From Saprospiraceae bacterium (lineage in GTDB: Bacteria > Bacteroidota > Bacteroidia > Chitinophagales > Saprospiraceae): DNA of 64,000 nt. The notes below the pieces were generated by a model. It did not search any database. It was not told the origin of the DNA and was given only the letters and a program-made list of their open reading frames with translations. Location of the stretch: contig JAHDHQ010000014.1 of NCBI GenBank assembly GCA_020631235.1, positions 1 through 64,000 on the forward strand, in the 5' to 3' direction. Both the position numbers and the translations under genes were made by a program. This document shows, in pieces, positions 28,001 through 37,400 of this stretch; position 1 is the first letter of the stretch, and every line of letters starts with the position of its first letter.

Positions 28001-31000
28001 CTGAACAAATAAATGAAATTATCTCCCTATCCAATGGCAATCTAGTTTTTGCTGGAATTTCAAACTCAACAGATATTGATTTACCATCTAATTATGGATG
28101 TGTTGATGGCTGGGTTGGGATGATTAATAACGCAGGCGATCAACTATGGTCAAGAAATATTGGTGGATCTCAATGTGATTATTTTTGGAATGGAGCTGAA
28201 GCCTCCAATGGTATATGTTTCGTTGGAAATACCGAATCTATCGATTTTGATTTAAATAGCAATTATGGAAGTAGAGATGTTTGGCTCGCGTTTTTAGGTT
28301 TTGATGGTAACTTAAATTGGTCACGCAACTATGGGGGACCTAGCTTAGATCTTGGTAACAAAATTGAAATTATTGGTGAAGATAATATGCTGTTATTGGG
28401 GAATGTTGTAAGTTCTGGCAATGATGTGTCTAATCATTATCTGTTAGAAGATCATTGGGTTTTAGAGTTTTTTGGCCAATGCAGTGAATCTTTTATTACC
28501 ACATGGCAAACAGATAACCCCGGGGTCAGTTGCAATTCTTGTGTGACGATTCCTACTTTTTCTGGAGAGACGTATGCATACGACGTAGATTGGGAAAATG
28601 ATGGGGTTTTTGATGACTTTGGTGTAACAGGAAGCATCACCCACGATTATTTGGTGCCAGGAGAATATTCCATCGCCATCAGAGGCGATTTTCCTAGAAT
28701 TTATTTCAATTTAGGAGGAGATAGAGAAAAAATAATCAGTATTGAACAATGGGGAAATATTCAGTGGTCTAGCATGGAATCTGCGTTCGCAGGATGTACA
28801 AACCTTATGGGTAATGCAGCAGATACACCTAACTTGTCAAACGTCACCGAATTACAAAGCATGTTTTTGGGGGCTTCTTCATTTAACCAAGATATAAATG
28901 CTTGGGATGTGTCTAACATTACTAATATGAATGGCATGTTTTTTCAAGCAAGCAACTTTAATCAATCATTAAATGACTGGGATGTTTCGAATGTAATCAA
29001 CATGATCAACATGTTTTATGAAGCCAGCAGTTTTAATGGCAATATTGCTGACTGGGATATATCAAACGTCAATAGCATGTTTGGTATGTTTGTTCGAGCT
29101 TCTGTATTTAATGGAGACCTAAGTGGATGGGATGTTTCTAATGTGCAATCCTTGAATAACTTGTTTGAAGATGCCATTAGTTTTAATCAGTCTTTAAATG
29201 CTTGGGATGTCTCTAATTGTACTGATTTTAGTGCAATGTTTTTTAATGCTAGCAGTTTTGATCAATCCTTAGGATCATGGAATGTTGGAGCTGGCATTGA
29301 ATTCCAAAATATGTTTGAAGGTGCTTCTTCATTTAATCAGGATTTATCTAATTGGAATGTTGCTAATGCTAATCGAATGTCAGCCATGTTTAGATCAGCT
29401 TCTGCTTTTGATCATTCCCTAGAAAATTGGAACTTAACGAGTGTCAATAATAATGATTTGGTCTTCGATGGCATAGAAGCTATGCTTGATAATTCAGGGC
29501 TTTCGCGCAATAATTATGAAGCAACACTTAATGCCTGGGCCACTAACCCCAATACACCAAACAATCTTGAATTAGGAGCTTTAAGCTTACAATATTGTGA
29601 TGAAACCGGTCGGAATATTTTGTTAATAGACAATACTTGGACCATTACAGGAGATGTCCAAAGTTGCGACCAAAGACCGTTTATAACTACTTGGACGACG
29701 GATAACTCAGGGACTTCTTGCAATTCATGTGTGTTAATACCTACTAATCCAGCGTATGTTTACAGTTATGATATTGACTGGGAAAACGATGGAGTATATG
29801 ACGAATTTGGCTTAACCGGCAATGCCACACATGATTACGGTGCATTGGGTACATATACTATTGCCATTCGGGGTGATTTCCCTCATTTCTTTTTTGAAAC
29901 TGATGCAGAGGATAATGATAAATTAATAGAAATAAATCAATGGGGAGATATGCAATGGTCAAACATGTCCAAATCATTTTTCGATTGTAATAATGTAAAT
30001 ATTTTAGCTGATGATGCACCAGTTCTAGACCTAGTCACAAATATGAGTAGCATGTTCCATAATGCGACATCAATGAATGTTGACTTAAATACCTGGGATG
30101 TTTCAGGAGTTGAAGATATGTCCTTTTTATTTTACAATGCTGCAACATTTAATCAAATACTCAATAATTGGGACGTATCCAATGTATTGACAATGGAAGG
30201 TATGTTTGCGAATACTGTATTATTTAATGGATCAATAGAAAATTGGGATGTTAGTAATGTAATAAACATGAGTAGCATGTTTGCTAGTTCATTAGGTTTT
30301 AACCGGGATATCAGCAGTTGGGATGTTGGAACTGTTTCAGATATGGAGGGAATGTTTGCCGGCACATTAATTTTTAATACTGACTTAAATATTTGGGATG
30401 TTAGTAATGTACAGAATATGAGCAGAATGTTTATGAGCGCTAATGGGTTTAATCAAAATCTGACAGATTGGAATTTGTCTAGTCTGACAAATGCAGAAAA
30501 CATGTTAGATAATGGACCTATGAGCTCAGCAAACTATGAAGTTACATTAAATGGCTGGGCCTCAAATCCCAATACTCCAAACAATCTAAATCTAGGCTCT
30601 CTAAACTTAGAATATTGTGATGATTCTGGAAGAAATATGTTAATTAACGATAAAGGGTGGGTAATAAATGGAGATCTAAAATCATGCGATAACTGCCCTA
30701 ATTTTGCTGATAATTGCAATGATCCATCTATTGTCACCTTAAGTCCAACAACCAACACTAACATGCTTGATTTTGAGTGTGCAGTGGGTTGTATTGAAAA
30801 TGCGAGTCCGGTAATTGGGATTACTGATTGCGGTTTTGATTTTAGACCCACAGTATGGTTCCAATTGCAAACAGACGCATCCGCCGTCCAAACTTTTGTC
30901 AGAGTAAATACGGCTTGTGGTTGGGATCCGGTTTATGCTATTTTTAAATCTTCTTCAGGTGATTGTACTCAAGAATTAGACCTTGTATTTAGTGCTGGCT

Positions 31001-34000
31001 TTCCAGGTTGTAGCCTTAATTGGGCGGACCCATCTGGATTTAGTCAAGGTTTAGAAGCTAATACAATCTATTGGATTGGGGTAGGCACTTCTTTTTTTGA
31101 AGATGGAATGTGCGATGATTTTGAACTTTGTGTGGCAACATCATTAATTGAGGTACCTTGTTTTGGAGATGGTACTTGTAGTCCTTTATCTACTAACCAA
31201 ACAAGCAACAGTCTAGGGCAGCAGATTGATCCTGCAAATGATGCCTTAAGCCCAGGAGAAACATATACCATATGTGAATCATTTTTTTATGATTCTTCAG
31301 AATCAGGTTCAGAGTGGTTAATGGGAATTGTGCCATTCTTTGAAGGATGGGATTTAAGTGATTTTGATCCGCAAAATGTAACGATTACAGGTAACGGAAT
31401 ACAAGCAACTTGGTATGAGGAAGTGTACTTACAAGAAACACTAAATAATGTATGTACATATACGGATGAATCAGGAAGATTGCAATTATGTAATACATTA
31501 TGTGATGTTTGTCCGTGTACACCTCCATCAAATCAAGGAGATTTGCTGCCAGGAGGTTGGTACTGGACGAATGGTTCTTCTGACTGTACTAATGATGGCC
31601 ACCCCAATAATAGTTGGGGTATTGGAATGGATCAAGTTATGGTGGATTTCTGCTTGGACTTACAAACACCTAATTACATTGATCTACAAGATTGTGAAGC
31701 AAACACCAATTTAAAATTCGGTTTTCAGACCTTCTCAGATGGGGTAGTAGGATGTTGGGATGATCCAGTAGGCGAGTGCCTTATAGATGAATCCCAATTC
31801 ATTAACTATACCCTGGATTGCTCCTCATTAAATCAAAATAGTTTTATCACGACTTGGAAAACAGATAATATAGGAACAAGTTGTAATTCGTGTGTAAGTA
31901 TTCCTACAAACACGTCAGCTTACACTTATAATTATGATATTGATTGGGAAAATGATGGTGTGTTTGATGAGTTTGGACTTACGGGTGATGCATTACACGA
32001 CTATGGATTAGCCGGTACTTACGAAATTGCCATAAGAGGTGAATTCCCGCACTTAAACCATCAAATAAGTAGTGACAACCCTAAACTAGTAGACGTCAAT
32101 CAATGGGGAGACATTGTCTGGAACGACTTAAGTTTTATGTTTGCAGATTGTGAAAACTTGGCAAACTTTTCTGCCACTGACGTACCAAACTTAAGTGGAG
32201 TGAACCGTTCCTCTGCTTGTTTCCAAAACGCTTCTAATTTTAATGGGAATATTGAAAGCTGGGATATGAGTAATATCACGAATACTTCCTTTATGTTTTC
32301 TGGGGCAAGCGCATTCAATAGCCCCCTAGAAAACTGGGATGTGAGTTCAGTTCAGGATATGACAGCTATGTTTAATCAAGCATCCAGTTTTAACCAAACA
32401 TTGAATGGCTGGAATACGATTTCTGTTACAGTTATGAATGGAATGTTTCTTGGTGCAACTTCGTTTAATCGCCCAATAAATGATTGGGATGTTTCAAATA
32501 CAGTGGATTTTGGAAGCATGTTTACTAGTGCCACCAATTTTAATCAAACATTAGAAGGTTGGAACACTTCTAGTGCCATTTCTATGCAAAGTATGTTTGC
32601 TGATGCTGTTGGTTTTAATGGCAATATATCCTCTTGGAATGTCTCGGCTGTAGAAAATACAAGTTTCATGTTTAGTAGAGCCGTGAATTTCAATGCTGAT
32701 CTGAGTAGTTGGAATATGGAGAATGTCGTGGACGCAAGTTTTATGTTTTTCGAAGCAGCGGGCTTTGATCAAGACCTCTCATTATGGAGATTAAATACAT
32801 TAAACATAGCCAATAATATGTTTGATAACTGTGGCTTGTCTACGGCTAATTATGAGAATGCTCTACTGGCATGGTCACAGAATATTTCTACTGTTTCAGG
32901 CATTAACCTTGGAGTAGAAAACTTAGTTTACTGTGATGAAGAAGGACGCGATGGTCTAATTAATGATTATGGATGGACTTTTATTGGAGACAATCAGGAT
33001 CCAGCTTGCGCTTGTCCTCCAGTCAATGCAGGAGATAGTTTTGACGCTAATTATTGCCAAGGACAAAGCGCTGTAGATTTAGCTATTCAGATGTTTAATT
33101 TTGATCCAAACGGCGTCTGGGAGGATCCATTAAATACCGGTCTTGATTTATCCAATATACTTTTAGTGGATGTCGGCACTTTAAGCGATGGTGATTATTA
33201 CTTCTATTATATTGTTGGAGAGGAGGGGTGTCCAATGGACACAAATATTGTGAACTTCACGGTACATCCTATGTATGATATATCTATTTCAGAAACAATT
33301 TGTTTTGGCGAATCAGTGACTATCGGGACAGAAACATTTAATACTACTGGAATACATAATGTTGCACTGAGCACCGCGGAAAACTGTGATAGTTTAATCG
33401 AATTAGATCTGGTTGTTTTGCCACAAATTGAAGGCGAGTGGTCAGCATCTGGTTGCCCTGGTGACATATACATTATTAATGGAGAAAACTTCACCTTTGC
33501 AGATGTAGGACCTTATGAAGAAACTCAAATTTTACAGAGTATAGAGTTCCCAGAGTGTGATAGTATCTTGACCATAACGATGAATGTAAAGGAAGATATT
33601 GAAGTTGATTTTACTGGCTTTATATGTGGTGATGAAACGATTGATATTGGTGGGATGAACTTTGATAAAGAATTTCCGAATGGCGATGTTTTTCTATTGG
33701 GTTCTAATTTTTGTGATAGCATCGTACATGTTGACTTAATCCATGTAGATTCTATAGAATTGGTGGGAAGCAATATAGCTTTAGATGGGAATACATTAAG
33801 TATAGATGTTTTATCCGATGCCACCTACGATAACCAGCTCAATTATACAATAGAAGCCATTAATATCAATGAAGATAAAATATTAAACATAGAATCATCA
33901 GCTGAATTTGGCGTGTTTGACATTGAGTTTTTTCCCAATGTGGAGTCTATTGTATCCATAGAGTTTGAAATGTGCCATGAATCATGTAACATTTGTGATA

Positions 34001-34350
34001 CGGCCATTTGGAATATAAATAAAACCATTGCAGGATATACCGAACTGGTCATTACTTGTAATGGTGATGGCGTAAATGATCGCTTAATTATGTCTGAGTT
34101 TATTGAAAACCTGGAAACGGAATTTCCTTGCAATAAAATCATCATTTTTAATCGATGGGGACAGCCAGTTTATGAAGCGGCACCCTATGCTAATGATTGG
34201 TGTGGCACCTACATGAACACTGGAAATCCTATTCCAGAAGGGAGCTATTATTTCACGCTTGATCTACTAAGCCCTGAGTCAAATTGTACGGGTTCTGACC
34301 AAGCCATCCAAAGAGAGTTCATTTACGGAGTGATCACATTGCTGAGATAG
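25012..34350 (+). CDS. Giant mosaic surface protein with beta-propeller, BspA-like repeats and T9SS type B domain
   Basis: The 3112-residue protein starts with a signal peptide cut near IIAQA. Residues about 27-740 hold Cys-containing beta-sandwich domains of PPC-like type. Residues about 757-1155 form seven blades of 57-60 residues, each ending W.RNYGG, a likely seven-bladed propeller. Three modules follow (about 1160-1553, 1557-1893, 2277-2667). Each has a 'TTW.TDN..SCN.C' plus 'DWENDG' PKD-like head and then 8, 6 and 8 BspA-like (DUF285) repeats of 25 residues (MF..AS.FNQ.L..WDVSN). Another PPC-like region lies at 1897-2273. Three C.GE...CDS units precede the CHU_C domain (3004-3112: VITCNGDGVNDR, IFNRWGQPVYEA, PEGSYYFTLDL). 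A surface adhesin or glycan-binding filament is likely, exported with the adjacent PorP/SprF protein. Confidence 0.88.
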   Translation: MKISKKDIFAYLVFIWFFQCQIIAQAPTSLCLDAPIMCDLDDLDGFSGTMSAIPTLGPNPLCSSTMPNNMHWWAFVANGTVISIDVLLSNCTLESGMMGANFGVYESCSFGTPVWCSDFCFDGLSTNLPITGLTIGQSYYLYMDGCNGSVCDYTFAINSGGGGVVHPNDACSGAIGLTDGISVTGATNVCATPDYDDCSNGGNTNTVWYSFTLGPSDNSASFIITSNDDGISDFNAELYTDCAGSFVASNCSNADGMLVEFSCLIPNTTYFLQIGTDEINASANYEILPDFFDAGGFDSCTDPNLLSPISCGVTLSEIENITGFCPEFSDLGTSCSFSTTSTAWYEFSVPPGEEIFSITNHTGPGYALFNMQCPTGSPIGNDCFMGDHDYDVSAGGTFYLAMMGDGAGDYIFDYSFNYQGGACGLATDLGPLDLNCIQNTFTGVPESCPDGAATGCMSGMDGSWYTFTLNASLGTEIEVEDLDGGSAFEIYTGTDCNNLTRVSDCQLSFSANVGNQYWVFLSQNSLIALTSCPCDITNVLPIVNCLDNSTTDNNLDDIIEVSLQVAGQNLGSSYGITTDIGSITPQNGNYLTLTTFQLQAGSAGSGDVMLTLTDDVDPNCTFTLTITDPGSCSPDCAIVESGLTNIDCDDNLSPDNNGDDLITFDLNPSGFNLGSIYSVSSTSGAVIPTSGFYGETTSFSLDPGTAGGGNVTITLQDVANIGCDLDDLIIDPGSCSSDVGGEITYSISNTCLAKERDFNFGGTATDNLTDVLVLDNSDYLFVGTSESSDQDVSDNFGSTDVWVYRWNEVDGIIWERNYGGSLEESFSKILALPNNEFLIACNSFSSDGDVSANYGDQDVWLFKIDETGNIIWEQNFGGSQEEIFNDFIAVGNNEYVIVGSTQSNDVDVSNNYGGVDGWMVKIDGLGNIIWERNYGGSGGDRFYAAVLHSNQTFFIGGSSSSQDGDINNSIGSGDGWILNIDQSGNILWEQSYGGTGSEQINEIISLSNGNLVFAGISNSTDIDLPSNYGCVDGWVGMINNAGDQLWSRNIGGSQCDYFWNGAEASNGICFVGNTESIDFDLNSNYGSRDVWLAFLGFDGNLNWSRNYGGPSLDLGNKIEIIGEDNMLLLGNVVSSGNDVSNHYLLEDHWVLEFFGQCSESFITTWQTDNPGVSCNSCVTIPTFSGETYAYDVDWENDGVFDDFGVTGSITHDYLVPGEYSIAIRGDFPRIYFNLGGDREKIISIEQWGNIQWSSMESAFAGCTNLMGNAADTPNLSNVTELQSMFLGASSFNQDINAWDVSNITNMNGMFFQASNFNQSLNDWDVSNVINMINMFYEASSFNGNIADWDISNVNSMFGMFVRASVFNGDLSGWDVSNVQSLNNLFEDAISFNQSLNAWDVSNCTDFSAMFFNASSFDQSLGSWNVGAGIEFQNMFEGASSFNQDLSNWNVANANRMSAMFRSASAFDHSLENWNLTSVNNNDLVFDGIEAMLDNSGLSRNNYEATLNAWATNPNTPNNLELGALSLQYCDETGRNILLIDNTWTITGDVQSCDQRPFITTWTTDNSGTSCNSCVLIPTNPAYVYSYDIDWENDGVYDEFGLTGNATHDYGALGTYTIAIRGDFPHFFFETDAEDNDKLIEINQWGDMQWSNMSKSFFDCNNVNILADDAPVLDLVTNMSSMFHNATSMNVDLNTWDVSGVEDMSFLFYNAATFNQILNNWDVSNVLTMEGMFANTVLFNGSIENWDVSNVINMSSMFASSLGFNRDISSWDVGTVSDMEGMFAGTLIFNTDLNIWDVSNVQNMSRMFMSANGFNQNLTDWNLSSLTNAENMLDNGPMSSANYEVTLNGWASNPNTPNNLNLGSLNLEYCDDSGRNMLINDKGWVINGDLKSCDNCPNFADNCNDPSIVTLSPTTNTNMLDFECAVGCIENASPVIGITDCGFDFRPTVWFQLQTDASAVQTFVRVNTACGWDPVYAIFKSSSGDCTQELDLVFSAGFPGCSLNWADPSGFSQGLEANTIYWIGVGTSFFEDGMCDDFELCVATSLIEVPCFGDGTCSPLSTNQTSNSLGQQIDPANDALSPGETYTICESFFYDSSESGSEWLMGIVPFFEGWDLSDFDPQNVTITGNGIQATWYEEVYLQETLNNVCTYTDESGRLQLCNTLCDVCPCTPPSNQGDLLPGGWYWTNGSSDCTNDGHPNNSWGIGMDQVMVDFCLDLQTPNYIDLQDCEANTNLKFGFQTFSDGVVGCWDDPVGECLIDESQFINYTLDCSSLNQNSFITTWKTDNIGTSCNSCVSIPTNTSAYTYNYDIDWENDGVFDEFGLTGDALHDYGLAGTYEIAIRGEFPHLNHQISSDNPKLVDVNQWGDIVWNDLSFMFADCENLANFSATDVPNLSGVNRSSACFQNASNFNGNIESWDMSNITNTSFMFSGASAFNSPLENWDVSSVQDMTAMFNQASSFNQTLNGWNTISVTVMNGMFLGATSFNRPINDWDVSNTVDFGSMFTSATNFNQTLEGWNTSSAISMQSMFADAVGFNGNISSWNVSAVENTSFMFSRAVNFNADLSSWNMENVVDASFMFFEAAGFDQDLSLWRLNTLNIANNMFDNCGLSTANYENALLAWSQNISTVSGINLGVENLVYCDEEGRDGLINDYGWTFIGDNQDPACACPPVNAGDSFDANYCQGQSAVDLAIQMFNFDPNGVWEDPLNTGLDLSNILLVDVGTLSDGDYYFYYIVGEEGCPMDTNIVNFTVHPMYDISISETICFGESVTIGTETFNTTGIHNVALSTAENCDSLIELDLVVLPQIEGEWSASGCPGDIYIINGENFTFADVGPYEETQILQSIEFPECDSILTITMNVKEDIEVDFTGFICGDETIDIGGMNFDKEFPNGDVFLLGSNFCDSIVHVDLIHVDSIELVGSNIALDGNTLSIDVLSDATYDNQLNYTIEAININEDKILNIESSAEFGVFDIEFFPNVESIVSIEFEMCHESCNICDTAIWNINKTIAGYTELVITCNGDGVNDRLIMSEFIENLETEFPCNKIIIFNRWGQPVYEAAPYANDWCGTYMNTGNPIPEGSYYFTLDLLSPESNCTGSDQAIQREFIYGVITLLR
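28850..29440 (+). repeat. First BspA-like repeat block in the 3112-aa gene, 75-bp period
   Basis: Eight consecutive 25-codon units are visible, each starting MF or LF and ending with a WDVSN-type motif (WDVSN, WDISN, WNVG). The period is 75 bases and is reflected in the DNA by recurring versions of 'tgggatgt'. Similar blocks lie at about 30045-30500 (six units) and 32215-32810 (eight units). Confidence 0.8.
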
Positions 34351-34462
34351 AATCAAGGGAGTCATAGTGAGGATGCAACAAAAAAATAAGGTGCAGATTT
34401 TTATCCATTGTTATTCACTTTTTCTAATGCAGACTTTTTATTTTTAACAATCATTTGCGTCC

Positions 34463-34470
34463 TATTTTTG
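34463..34470 (+). promoter_or_regulatory. Bacteroidota -7 promoter element (TATTTTTG) before the second giant gene
   Basis: TATTTTTG matches TAnnTTTG and ends 18 bases before the ATG at 34489. The 138-base intergenic region has no clear terminator for the first giant gene. The second giant gene can therefore be read both from its own promoter and by read-through. The -33 element is not clear. Confidence 0.4.
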
Positions 34471-34488
34471 ACTATTGTTTAAACCTAC

Positions 34489-37400
34489 ATGCTGAGAATT
34501 TTTCTTATACTTATTTTCTTATCCCAATACGTTTGGCTATCAGTCAGTTCAGACATAACATCTACTAGTCATGAAATGAATGGGCCAGTAAATGCTCAAG
34601 CACAGTTTGTAGGAAATTGCATTGTTACAACTAAAAATGATGCAGGTGTTGGATCATTAAGAGAAGCCATCAATTGTGCTAATAACAATATTGGACCAGA
34701 TACTATAGTATTCGAAATTCCGGATGAAGGACCTCATGTTATTTTGTTAGAATCTCCTTTACCTATTATCTCTGATGACCATTTATTGATCAGTACAGAT
34801 GATCATGGTAGCATTTGGGTGGACGGTTCATTTATTGAAACAGCATCTGCTGGCTTTGAAATTGGTCCAGGTGTAGAACATATTGTCATTGGATACTTAG
34901 ATGTTAGAAATTTTCAAGGACCAGCATTCCGAATAGGTGCCGGGTCTAAACACATCAATATCATGAGCAATCGAATTGTGTACAATGATATGGGCGTAGA
35001 AGCCAGCCGGGTGGATAGTTGTGAAATAAAATACAATGCTATTTTTTACAACCAAACAAGCATTGTACTTAATGGTGGAACATACAACTCAATATTTGAT
35101 AATAACATAAGCGGATTAGAAGTGGAAGGTCCAACAGATATAGGTATACAAATCATAGAAAATGGACCAACTCACAACAATCAAATCATAGAAAACAATG
35201 TCAGTAGGCACGACGAAGAAGGAGTCCGTTTAATTGGAGAAGTCACAGAAACCGAAATCTTACAAAACAGGATAGAATGTAATGGAGGGAAAGGAATTGA
35301 TCTAGGTCCAGCCGGGAATAATCAGCAGGTAAAACCAGTGATTATTTCAGCTACTATCGAAGAAATAAATGTTTCCACAGGACAGGTGGGGGACCTCATT
35401 GAAGTTTTTTCAAACGCCAGTGCCTGTGACACTTGCCAAGGTAAAACCACCTTAGGTTTTTGTCTTGATAATGGCGATGGTACCTATACACTAAACACAA
35501 TAGGCTATTATTCAGGAGATTTATTAAGTGCAACCTCAACTACTGATAAAAACACGTCAGAATTTTCGGATTGTTTTGCAGTGGTTTCCGCAGATTGCAA
35601 TAGAATGCAAGATTCTTTAGAACTCGTCTCACTATACAATAATACTAATGGAGCCCAATGGACTAACACTTGGGACTTAAACCAACCCATGGATACTTGG
35701 TATGGAATTAAGGTAAGCCCCAAAGGCTGCGTAGAAGCCATAGATCTAGATGGTAATGTTAATTACCTAGTAGATTCTGGCTCATCAGGGAATAGATTGT
35801 CTGGATTTATGCCTGATTTGCAACTCCCTAACCTTTTGCTTCTTTCATTATGCGCTAATGAAATAGTTGGGGGTGTGCCTAATTTTACTGGCATACCTAA
35901 AGTCAGACATATATGTTTTGGTAGAAACCCATTGACAGAACCCTTGCCAGAATTTCAGTATGTCCCTGATTTGCTTACCTTCTCATGTTTTAGTACAGAT
36001 ATAGATGGACCCATACCGAGCTTCCAAAATTGTCCACTGATTCAGGAAATTTCTGTGTATAATAATGAGCACACAGGAAGCATTCCTGCGGTGAACTCCT
36101 TGAGTGAATTAGTCTATTACGGATGTTCCTCCAATGAATTAACTGGACCACTCCCAGATATATCAAATATGGAGCATTTATTTAGATTTCAAGCCCATTT
36201 TAATAATTTGTCAGGAACTATACCTAATATTTCTAACTGTCCCGAACTAGAAACCTATACCGTCGATCGAAATCAACTAACCGGAGTTGTTCCGAATTTT
36301 TCTAATCTACCAAAACTTAGAATCTTTGGGGCCGGTTATAATCAGCTAAAAGGACCTCTACCTGATTTTTCTGGATTTCCGGTGATTGAAAGTCTAGAGC
36401 TATCAAATAATGAAATAGATGGTCAAATCCCCGATTTTTCCTTTATGCCGGTTTTAGGATCGATTTCTCTTTTCAATAATGAATTAGAAGGAGAGATACC
36501 AAACTTTAGCAATTTACCTAATGTATGGGGCATCAATGTTTATAACAACCAATTGAGTGGAGAAATCCCTGATTTTGATAAAATGCCCACCTTGACGTCA
36601 ATAAATGTCAACAATAATGCACTGGAAGGGGCCATTCCTGATTTTGGACAATTACCAAATCTAGCATTTATTATAGCGTACGATAATCTGCTAGATGGAG
36701 AGATTCCGGACTTATCCGAAAACTGTCCAAATTTAAAAAGTTTAAGGGTCAACAATAATCGTCTGACCTTTGAAGACCTACTGCCCGGATTACCGAATAA
36801 TGTGGCTACAGTTGCTATCAATAGTGAAACGGTATGGGATTCTGTTTTTTATGAGGACCAACCCATGGTTTTTAAGGACACGACTATCACTCTTCCACAA
36901 TTATCATTACTTGATGTTGATTTAGGCTTTGACGAATTAATACAAGATAATGTATACACATGGTATAAAAATGGAGTGTTATATGATACCGTCATTGGCA
37001 ATAATAATCTTACCATACCTTACTTAAAATTAAGTGATGCAGGCGACTACCATGTAGTGGTTACCAATCCACAAGCGGATCGATTAACACTCACGAGCTA
37101 TACCATTACACTCATCGTAGAGGAGGTCCCATGCATTACTAGAGATAGTACCATTTTAATGGCCGTGTACCAAGCCACCAATGGAGATGATTGGTTTAAT
37201 AATCAAGCTTGGGGAGATTCAGATATTTTGAACAATTGGTTTGGGGTGGAAACTAATGCGGATGGTTGTGTTACCTGCTTGAACCTGAGTGGACCTTCTG
37301 ATCCTTGCCTTGAATCCAACGGTTCGGGAAACAACCTCGTCGGTTCCATTCCCAATATTATAGGAGAATTAAGCCATTTAGAACACTTAAATCTTAGTGG

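Noticed and set aside
31448-31714. 88-residue plus-strand frame inside the first giant gene
   Set aside because: It is out of frame within a long coherent PPC-like coding region and shows no start context or domain.
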